The position numbers were made by a program, and so were the translations under genes. This document shows, piece after piece, positions 1-4,798 of a DNA stretch of 5,532 nucleotides; position 1 is the stretch's first letter, and each line of letters opens with the position of its first letter. Below the pieces are notes generated by a model that saw only the letters and a program-made list of their open reading frames with translations, searched no databases and was not told where the DNA came from. Source of the DNA: Hadesarchaea archaeon (GTDB lineage: Archaea; Hadarchaeota; Hadarchaeia; Hadarchaeales; Hadarchaeaceae). The stretch spans positions 1 to 5,532 of the forward strand of contig JAUWYN010000050.1 of assembly GCA_030615805.1 (NCBI GenBank), written 5' to 3'.

Positions 1-1
1 C

Positions 2-142
2 GGGGTGCCGTATGAAGGCGCCGCGGAAGCGATGGTCAAGGCGTTGAAAGAGTTCGCTCTGGCTGCAAAATCGCTCAAAGAAATTGTTTTATGTGATTTT
101 AATAAGGAAATGGCAGATGCCTGGGCACGGGCGCTGAGGTAA
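2..142 (+). CDS. Macro domain (ADP-ribose-binding) protein, C-terminal fragment
   Basis: Only the last 46 residues are in the window; the gene starts upstream. The reading frame begins GVPYEGAAEAMVKAL and ends DAWARALR before TAA at 140-142. The pattern is a G-x-PYE turn, then an alpha helix (EAMVKALKEF), a short strand (LKEIVLCDF) and a last helix (KEMADAWARAL). This matches the end of archaeal macro domains, where the G-[VI]-P-x-E turn follows the phosphate-binding loop and the final strand reads like EVVLVxFD. Macro domains bind ADP-ribose or remove it from proteins and metabolites, usually in the cytoplasm. The loops that would confirm binding or catalysis lie outside the window. The stop is only 4 nt before lplB, so the two are probably co-transcribed. 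The call rests on a short stretch; another alpha/beta protein with a similar end cannot be excluded. Confidence 0.68.
   Translation, partial: GVPYEGAAEAMVKALKEFALAAKSLKEIVLCDFNKEMADAWARALR
136..140 (+). promoter_or_regulatory. Shine-Dalgarno site of lplB (supports TTG start)
   Basis: GAGGT, extended as GAGGTAATC, resembles the full anti-16S complement GGAGGTGATC. It ends 6 nt before the TTG at 147. It lies across the stop codon of the upstream gene, which suggests translational coupling, and it decides the non-ATG start of lplB. Confidence 0.6.
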
Positions 143-146
143 TCGC

Positions 147-422
147 TTGGGGTACGCAGAGTTCAAGGCACCAAAGGGTGTAATCAAAGTAGAGCTCGAG
201 CTTACAAACGACGCTATCTCACAGGTTTCGATTAGTGGTGATTTTTTCATGTACCCTGAGGACGCGCTTGAGCGACTTGAGCAAGCACTGGTTGGCGTCA
301 AAGCTGAAAGGAAGAGTTTGCTGGCAGCGGTGCAACGATTTTACGGCTCGACCGGCGCGCAAACCCCCATGGTCGAGCCCGAGCACTGGGTCGAAGCAAT
401 TTTGCGAGCAGCGGGTGAGTAG
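147..422 (+). CDS. lplB: Lipoate-protein ligase accessory subunit LplB (C-terminal-domain homologue)
   Basis: A 91-residue protein matching the lipoate-protein ligase C-terminal domain family. In Thermoplasma-type archaea this domain is a separate subunit that LplA needs in order to activate lipoate with ATP. Family hallmarks are visible: the opening GYAEFKAPKGVIKVELEL strands, then ISQVSISGDFFMYPEDALERLE at about residues 24-45, with the typical 'xISGDFFxxPE' turn into a helix, and a C-terminal helix pair ending EHWVEAILRAAGE. The start is TTG at 147, chosen because of the GAGGT site 6 nt upstream and because the conserved GYAE begins directly after it. The 4-nt spacing to the upstream macro gene and the direct abutment of lplA show an operon. 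The lplB-then-lplA order is as I recall it for Thermoplasma acidophilum. The length is normal and nothing appears damaged. Confidence 0.88.
   Translation: MGYAEFKAPKGVIKVELELTNDAISQVSISGDFFMYPEDALERLEQALVGVKAERKSLLAAVQRFYGSTGAQTPMVEPEHWVEAILRAAGE
413..419 (+). promoter_or_regulatory. Shine-Dalgarno site of lplA (supports GTG start)
   Basis: GGGTGAG lies inside the last codons of lplB, with GGTGA at 414-418 ending 4 nt before the GTG at 423. The lplB stop (420-422) touches the lplA start, so translation of the two subunits is probably coupled. Confidence 0.45.
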
Positions 423-1178
423 GTGGAATGGCGTTTGTTACCTTTGCGCGTGGATGACGCGTTCATAAGCATGGCGATCGACGAGGCGCTGCTCAAACTA
501 AACGCGGAGAGCAAGTCACCCAACACGATCAGATTTTGGCGCTGGCTCCCCTCGACAGTCTCGATCGGCTGCTTCCAGAGCGTAGAGCGCGAGGTCGACC
601 TCGAGGTGGCGAAGCGTCACGGCGTGGACGTTGTGAGGCGAATAACAGGTGGGGGTGCAGTTTTTCATGACCACGACGGCGAACTCACCTACAGTGTCGT
701 GTGCAAGCAAGGTGATGTCCCTGACGACATCATCGAGTCCTATCGCTTGATCTGCGGCGGCTTGGTGCAGGGCTTCGAGCGGCTAGGTCTGCGAGCTGAG
801 TTCAAGCCAGTCAATGACGTGCTCGGAAACGGAAAGAAAATCTCGGGTAGCGCCCAGACCCGCCGGTGGGGCTCGGTGCTGCAGCATGGAACAGTGCTCA
901 TCGCGCCAGATGTGCGGCGGATGTTCGAGCTGCTCAAGGTCAGCCCGGAAAAAATCTCGGACAAGTTCATCGCCTCAGTTTTCGAACGGGTGACGACGAT
1001 CGAACGGGAGCTCGGGCGAAAGCCGAGTTTCGATAAAGTGAGGGAAGCTATGAGCGATGGCTTCAGGAAGTCACTTGACGTTGAGCTTGTGGAGAATAAA
1101 CTAACAGATAAAGAAGTTAAGCTCGCACAAGATCTCCGACCAAAATATGCTTCAGAAGAGTGGCTGAGGAAGCGGTAG
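423..1178 (+). CDS. lplA: Lipoate-protein ligase A, catalytic subunit
   Basis: A 251-residue cytoplasmic protein of the biotin/lipoate ligase (BPL_LplA_LipB) fold. It should activate lipoate or octanoate as the acyl-AMP and transfer it to a lysine of a carrier such as GcvH or an E2 lipoyl domain. Visible motifs are the N-terminal MAIDEALL helix (about 17-24), the acyl/nucleotide-binding motif RRITGGGAVFHD (72-83) followed by GELTYSVV, the loop NDVLGNGKKISGSAQ with the conserved lysine at about K139, QHGTVLI (154-160), and the terminal KYASEEWLRKR (241-251). It lacks the accessory C-terminal domain of E. coli LplA, which is supplied by the adjacent LplB. The start is GTG at 423, giving the usual 'EWRLLPL' beginning. 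The conserved lysine, and a partner LplB, favour a ligase over a LipM-type octanoyltransferase. A short T-rich tract follows the stop. Confidence 0.92.
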   Translation: MEWRLLPLRVDDAFISMAIDEALLKLNAESKSPNTIRFWRWLPSTVSIGCFQSVEREVDLEVAKRHGVDVVRRITGGGAVFHDHDGELTYSVVCKQGDVPDDIIESYRLICGGLVQGFERLGLRAEFKPVNDVLGNGKKISGSAQTRRWGSVLQHGTVLIAPDVRRMFELLKVSPEKISDKFIASVFERVTTIERELGRKPSFDKVREAMSDGFRKSLDVELVENKLTDKEVKLAQDLRPKYASEEWLRKR

Positions 1179-1189
1179 ACTAGAGCAAA

Positions 1190-1204
1190 TTTTTGTGCTT
1201 TTCT
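1190..1204 (+). terminator. Oligo-T transcription terminator candidate after lplA
   Basis: Runs TTTTT (1190-1194) and TTTT (1199-1202) start 12 nt after the lplA stop, with no stable hairpin before them. Archaeal RNA polymerase terminates on such T-runs. They sit in the 47-nt gap between two convergent genes. I see no matching T-run on the minus strand for the facing gene. Confidence 0.4.
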
Positions 1205-1225
1205 AACTAATCGTGGATGTAGTGG

Positions 1226-3736
1226 CTAATCAATGCTGCCTTGGCCTTCAACCCTGTAGGTGATAGGCAGCGCACCAGGAAGACCCCCCTCGGCCCCCAT
1301 TGTGAGGTCGCCAAACAGGAGGACGGCAGCCTGGCCAAGGGAAGTGTAGCTGATATAGGCTCCCTCGTAAGTTACCACGATGTTGGGATAGCCGGCGACG
1401 GTGCCGCTGCCCGTAGCAGTGAAGCTGAGGTCGGCCTCCCAGATGCCGGTGATGTACACCCACGGGTCGAGCCCGGCGATGGTGATGGTAGAATTTGCGG
1501 TCACAGTTAGGTTTAGTGTGCCAGGCATTCCGATATACAGTGCGTGCCCGGCTGGATCTTCCGCTACACTGATGCTCGCCTCAACAACTGCCGTGCTCGG
1601 GACTTCCTCTTCAAGCGTCACCGATGCGTTCGAAACAACGTTGGCCGCAGAGTCGTATTGCATACCCTCGACCTGAACATCTGTCACAGTGAAGGTGTAG
1701 GTCCCATGGACGTCGGCGTAGTGGGTAATGTCGGCCACGCCGTCCGACCCCGTGGTCGCCGCCTCAGCCTCCGTGGTGCCATCGGGGCGGTCTACCTCGA
1801 CGGTTACCGTTGCCCCGGCCACCGGGTTGCCTTCGGCGTCCTCGATAGTGACCGGAGCCGTGGAATAAGGGTTCCCCTCAAAAAACATGAAGTCGGTCTC
1901 GATGCCCCCCACATGGACCCTGCCCAAAGTTGGCTCCACCACGTAAGGAGTGGGCTTGTAGATAAAGCCACCACCCTCCTCCTCCGGCCGTTCTTCTGCG
2001 CGCTTGTCTATCTCGCTGTCTATTAACCCACCCTGCGTGCTAGTTATGTTGTCTCCTGTGTTGTCGTAGTTCATGATGTTTCCCGGTGTCCTAGCTCCCT
2101 GGGCAGCGGCATTATCCGCAGGGGAGTCCTTTACCGCGGATCGGCTGAACTCATGGACGAGCTCGTGGAACAGTGTGCGATTGTCGAAGTCATCATTATC
2201 TTTGATGAAGATCACGTTGTCCGTATGCCATCCCATGCCTACAAACGAGCTATCAGGCACGTAGTAGACGTTCACCCATCGCTCCCATGTATTCTGGCTT
2301 ATTAGATTCTTCCTTTGGTTGTCCTCTTCTTCGCCTGGGACTCCCTCCGTACCCTCGATGTCACTATCCGGGACTTTAATATCCCACTCGCTTTCCGAGA
2401 TGTGGTTAATCTCCACGATGTAAACATGTCTGTATTGGCTCCTGCACGCCTCGGCATTCTTGTTGAACTTATCCTCTGCTCTTTGGGCATCTGCTATAGC
2501 GTCTTCCTCGGTGACCCCTGAACCGTCCACGATCCAAATCTTCAGCGGTACTATGAGCCTCTTCAGGACCTTTCCACCATCAGGTATCCTCTCCGGCGGG
2601 AGGACAGGTGGCACTATATGTTCATCACCGTACAGGTGTGCTTCTACGATGGCAACACCTCCGTACCCAAAATTGACGGGCCCAAAGGTCAGAATCGCAA
2701 CATCAGTGCTGGGACCAGGTGAAGAACCCGCCTGGCTTATCTTGATAATGTTGTCGGTCGCCTCCACTATGGGCGCTAGGAAATTATCAGTTAGGTCGCC
2801 GTCCGAGGTGCTTATGTAGTAGAAAATGTTATTGTCGTACTCAATGGTTATCTCGTAATTATCAAGTTGCCCAGCGTTCTCTGGGACGAACACGTTTACG
2901 CGGGCGTGGAACCTCTGAATTTCAAAGTTTTCTACTTGAATTTCGAAATTCTCGTAATTCAAAATCAAAATCCCTGGCGGGGTTATATCCGCCGTGACCC
3001 CTATGTAGACGGATGAAAACACCACGTTCTCGCTTCCCGAAGCTCCGCTATTGTTTTCGGTTATTGTCACTTCAGCGGTTCCTAAATTCTCAGAGCTCAG
3101 GGTCACGCTGAACGTGTCGTCAGGATAAGTGATCACCTGCCCTAGCTCTCCGAATGAGGTAATAACCCCTGGCTCAATCTGACCCGATGGAATGACGTTG
3201 CCGCTAGCATCAGTGAAGTAAAAACTCACGGTCGCGGTATTCTCCGGCTCAGCCTCCCTCGGAGAAGTAGATGTGATGACGACCTCAGCAACCTGCCCAG
3301 GAATGAATGAAACGCTACCAGATGCTGTGATGGCCGTCCCCACTACCTCGGCGGTAATGTTGTAAGTTCCGGCCCACTGCGAGGTAAGGCTCGAGGTGTA
3401 AGTCCCATCGCCCTGATCGACCAGCCGAAGACTCACTCTCCAGGGGTCGCGCCTGCCAGGTATGGTGTAGGAGAGCGAGATGTCAGCGCCACTAACGGGG
3501 TTGTTCTCTGCGTCGTGGGCATACACGGTTATCGAGCTCGATTGCTCCGCAGTCACCGGTGAAACGATCGTGATGGTTAGCGAGTGCACCTCTCCCGGCA
3601 CCTCCTCTTCTTCTTCATCCTCCGCCGGCCTCGTGCCGACGTAAGCGCCAGCGGCGATAAGGGTGATAATGATGAAGGATATGTACAACAGAACGGGAGT
3701 GGGTACCCCACCATTTCTACCTCTTAGCCCCGGCAT
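1226..3736 (-). CDS. Large exported multidomain protein: Ig-like, cohesin-like and metzincin-like (HExxH) modules
   Basis: An 836-residue protein, not recognised as a named gene. A hydrophobic segment at about 14-34, after a basic N-terminus (LRGR), is an uncleaved anchor or signal, and is followed by an acidic linker (EDEEEEE, 39-45). Ig-like beta modules lie at about 51-145 and 147-245, with turns such as DAENNPVSGADI and DASGNVIPSG. Residues about 275-370 resemble a cohesin domain (VNVFVPENAG..YEITIEYDNN). Residues about 395-575 look like a metzincin protease: helix EEDAIADAQRAEDKFNKNA, edge strand WHTDNVIFI, HELVH (524-528), and a Met-turn NIMNY (553-557). The usual third zinc ligand, six residues after the second His, is replaced by Ala. 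Another Ig-like module (about 625-700) and a beta-rich tail follow, with no C-terminal anchor or dockerin. Several NxT/NxS sequons are present. The start is ATG at 3736: an in-frame stop lies two codons upstream, and the ribosome site is strong. Likely a cell-surface protein that may bind or cleave peptides; its substrate is unknown. Confidence 0.85.
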   Translation of the reverse strand: MPGLRGRNGGVPTPVLLYISFIIITLIAAGAYVGTRPAEDEEEEEVPGEVHSLTITIVSPVTAEQSSSITVYAHDAENNPVSGADISLSYTIPGRRDPWRVSLRLVDQGDGTYTSSLTSQWAGTYNITAEVVGTAITASGSVSFIPGQVAEVVITSTSPREAEPENTATVSFYFTDASGNVIPSGQIEPGVITSFGELGQVITYPDDTFSVTLSSENLGTAEVTITENNSGASGSENVVFSSVYIGVTADITPPGILILNYENFEIQVENFEIQRFHARVNVFVPENAGQLDNYEITIEYDNNIFYYISTSDGDLTDNFLAPIVEATDNIIKISQAGSSPGPSTDVAILTFGPVNFGYGGVAIVEAHLYGDEHIVPPVLPPERIPDGGKVLKRLIVPLKIWIVDGSGVTEEDAIADAQRAEDKFNKNAEACRSQYRHVYIVEINHISESEWDIKVPDSDIEGTEGVPGEEEDNQRKNLISQNTWERWVNVYYVPDSSFVGMGWHTDNVIFIKDNDDFDNRTLFHELVHEFSRSAVKDSPADNAAAQGARTPGNIMNYDNTGDNITSTQGGLIDSEIDKRAEERPEEEGGGFIYKPTPYVVEPTLGRVHVGGIETDFMFFEGNPYSTAPVTIEDAEGNPVAGATVTVEVDRPDGTTEAEAATTGSDGVADITHYADVHGTYTFTVTDVQVEGMQYDSAANVVSNASVTLEEEVPSTAVVEASISVAEDPAGHALYIGMPGTLNLTVTANSTITIAGLDPWVYITGIWEADLSFTATGSGTVAGYPNIVVTYEGAYISYTSLGQAAVLLFGDLTMGAEGGLPGALPITYRVEGQGSID
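2153..2167 (-). other. HExxH zinc-binding motif codons (HELVH)
   Basis: These codons encode residues 524-528 of the large surface protein, H-E-L-V-H, followed by EFSRSA. The two histidines and glutamate are the standard zinc ligands and catalytic base of zincin proteases. The Met-turn NIMNY lies 25 residues after the second His, a distance typical of metzincins. The Gly and third His/Asp of HExxHxxGxxH/D are not present. Confidence 0.7.
2916..2953. repeat. Tandem 21-bp duplication encoding (ENFEIQ)x2
   Basis: Two adjacent copies at a 21-bp period share TGAATTTC (2916-2923 and 2937-2944) and further matching positions. In the minus-strand protein they give YENFEIQ then VENFEIQ at about residues 261-274, just before the cohesin-like module. 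The frame is kept, so this is an in-frame seven-residue duplication that lengthens an inter-domain strand or linker. Confidence 0.6.
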
Positions 3737-3738
3737 CC

Positions 3739-3751
3739 ATCACCCCCCTCC
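3739..3751 (-). promoter_or_regulatory. Shine-Dalgarno site of the large surface protein gene
   Basis: On the minus strand the leader reads GGAGGGGGGTGAT, with GGTGAT ending 2 nt before the ATG at 3736. This is close to the full anti-16S complement GGAGGTGATC in its normal position and supports this start. Confidence 0.6.
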
Positions 3752-3763
3752 ATTAACTACAAT

Positions 3764-3780
3764 GAGGGAGGTTTAAATCA
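3764..3780. promoter_or_regulatory. TATA-like element between divergent genes, possibly shared
   Basis: TTTAAA at 3772-3777 is a palindrome in the 99-nt gap between the divergent surface-protein and radical SAM genes. Leftward, a start about 25 nt away would fall near 3748, at the upstream edge of the GGAGG site. Rightward it would fall near 3800, before the GGAG site at 3827-3830. Spacing thus suits both genes, but no clear BRE is visible and the element is short. Confidence 0.35.
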
Positions 3781-3826
3781 ATTTTGGAAACAACTTTAAC
3801 TCGTGCGACGAAATCGAGGAAAAAGG

Positions 3827-3830
3827 GGAG
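3827..3830 (+). promoter_or_regulatory. Shine-Dalgarno site deciding the radical SAM gene start
   Basis: GGAG within AGGGGAG (3824-3830) ends 5 nt before ATG 3836. The alternative in-frame GTG at 3803 has no purine-rich site before it, so the ATG is preferred. Confidence 0.55.
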
Positions 3831-3835
3831 TTTGG

Positions 3836-4777
3836 ATGGAGCCGAGTGGAATTCAGGGGCGAGCCCTAGAGACGAAGTTGGCCCACGACCCAACATTTTG
3901 CGCCTGTTATCCCCACCCGAAGTTTCCCACACTCTCGATCACCGGCGATACCTGCTCCTTAAACTGCAAGCACTGCAACCGTCGCTACCTACGACACATG
4001 CTACCCTGCCTCACGCCCGATGTTTTATTTACGACATGCTTAAACCTAGCCTCGAACGGCGCACGCGGAGTGCTCCTTAGCGGGGGCTACAACGGCGAGG
4101 GCTACGTGCCGTTCGAGCCCTTCCTCGACGCGATCGAGCGGGTGAAGCGCGAAACGGGATTATTCATCAGCGCTCACACGGGTTTAGTGCCGGGCTGGCT
4201 CGCGCAGGAGTTGGGTAAGACAGGCGTTGACTTGGTGGATTTCGATCTCATAGGCGACGATGAAACGGTTGAGTTAGTGATGGGTATCGACCGGAGCGTT
4301 GAAGACTACCAACGGGCGATGAAGGCACTCGAGCGCTCGTTGCCCAATGTTGTCCCCCACATCTGCATTGGTCTGCACGCGGGAGAGCTTCGTGGGGAGT
4401 TCAGGGCCCTCGAGATGCTCTCTGAATTCGAGATTTCCGGGCTGGTCTTTCTCGCCCTTGTCCCCACTCCAGGCACCCCCTTTGAAAAGGTCGAGTCACC
4501 GTCTCCCTCAGTAGTCGGCGAAGTCATCGCGAGAGCAAGGCTCAGTTTCCCGGAAATTCCGCTTGCACTCGGTTGCATGCGGCCGAGGTCAAGGGATAGG
4601 GTTGAGTTTGAGCTCCAGGCCGTGAGATCTGGAGTGGACCGGATGGTCGCCCCAGCTGCCGATACAATCAAGGAGGTGAAGAGGAGGGGAATAGGGGTGA
4701 AAAGGGTCGATGCATGCTGTTCATTACCTGTTTCAGATTTAATTTCATTTATGAAACCAAATTTTAATGGGGGGTAA
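3836..4777 (+). CDS. Radical SAM protein of the biotin-synthase-related group, LipS1/LipS2-like lipoyl synthase subunit
   Basis: A 313-residue radical SAM enzyme. The [4Fe-4S]-SAM motif is CSLNCKHC (about 40-47), preceded by FPTLSITGDT and followed by NRRYLRHMLP; SGG (82-84) is the likely SAM amino-group site. Further conserved-looking blocks are PHICIGLH (about 174-181), PTPGTP (210-215), GCMRPR (246-251) and DACCSLP (292-298). Extra cysteines at 22, 24 and 58 and the CC pair at 294-295 could bind a second Fe-S cluster, the sulfur donor in lipoyl synthases. The family includes archaeal proteins long annotated as biotin-synthase homologues; two from Thermococcus kodakarensis, LipS1 and LipS2, jointly convert octanoyl to lipoyl groups. 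The nearby lplB-lplA supports that role, but which subunit this is cannot be told, and no bioB partners are seen. The start is ATG 3836 rather than GTG 3803 because of its ribosome site. Confidence 0.8.
   Translation: MEPSGIQGRALETKLAHDPTFCACYPHPKFPTLSITGDTCSLNCKHCNRRYLRHMLPCLTPDVLFTTCLNLASNGARGVLLSGGYNGEGYVPFEPFLDAIERVKRETGLFISAHTGLVPGWLAQELGKTGVDLVDFDLIGDDETVELVMGIDRSVEDYQRAMKALERSLPNVVPHICIGLHAGELRGEFRALEMLSEFEISGLVFLALVPTPGTPFEKVESPSPSVVGEVIARARLSFPEIPLALGCMRPRSRDRVEFELQAVRSGVDRMVAPAADTIKEVKRRGIGVKRVDACCSLPVSDLISFMKPNFNGG
4745..4768 (+). promoter_or_regulatory. Candidate promoter for the DUF2330 gene
   Basis: The end of the radical SAM gene is unusually AT-rich, with TTTATGAA at about 4748-4755 and ATTTTAAT at 4761-4768. 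Either could act as a TATA box, placing a start at about 4775-4793, just before the ATG at 4799. The downstream gene lacks a good Shine-Dalgarno site, as in leaderless or short-leader archaeal mRNAs. Read-through from the upstream gene (21-nt gap) is equally possible. Confidence 0.25.
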
Positions 4778-4798
4778 TCGAGAACTATATGCGAGAAC

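Noticed and set aside
1204..1232. Two CTAATC copies in the convergent gap as a possible repeat or attachment site
   Set aside because: Six bases repeated 19 nt apart is expected by chance, and no larger structure surrounds it.
1544..2026. Long open frame of 160 codons on the plus strand
   Set aside because: It lies wholly antisense to the surface-protein gene, whose domains and motifs are clear; its product shows no recognisable motif and is rich in residues expected from antisense reading.
2180..2215. Acidic stretch DNDDFDNR as a dockerin calcium loop
   Set aside because: It lacks the DxNxDGxxxxxD spacing and the second repeat, and it sits directly before the HExxH helix, where metzincins have an edge strand and loop.
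3803..3835. GTG at 3803 as start of the radical SAM gene (11 extra residues)
   Set aside because: There is no ribosome site before it, the extra residues are basic and unlike the family start, and ATG 3836 has GGAG at proper spacing.
3836..4777. Biotin synthase (bioB)
   Set aside because: The protein has the biotin-synthase-like SAM motif, but its GCMRPR and DACCSLP blocks fit the related archaeal group better; no biotin genes are nearby, while lipoate ligase genes are.
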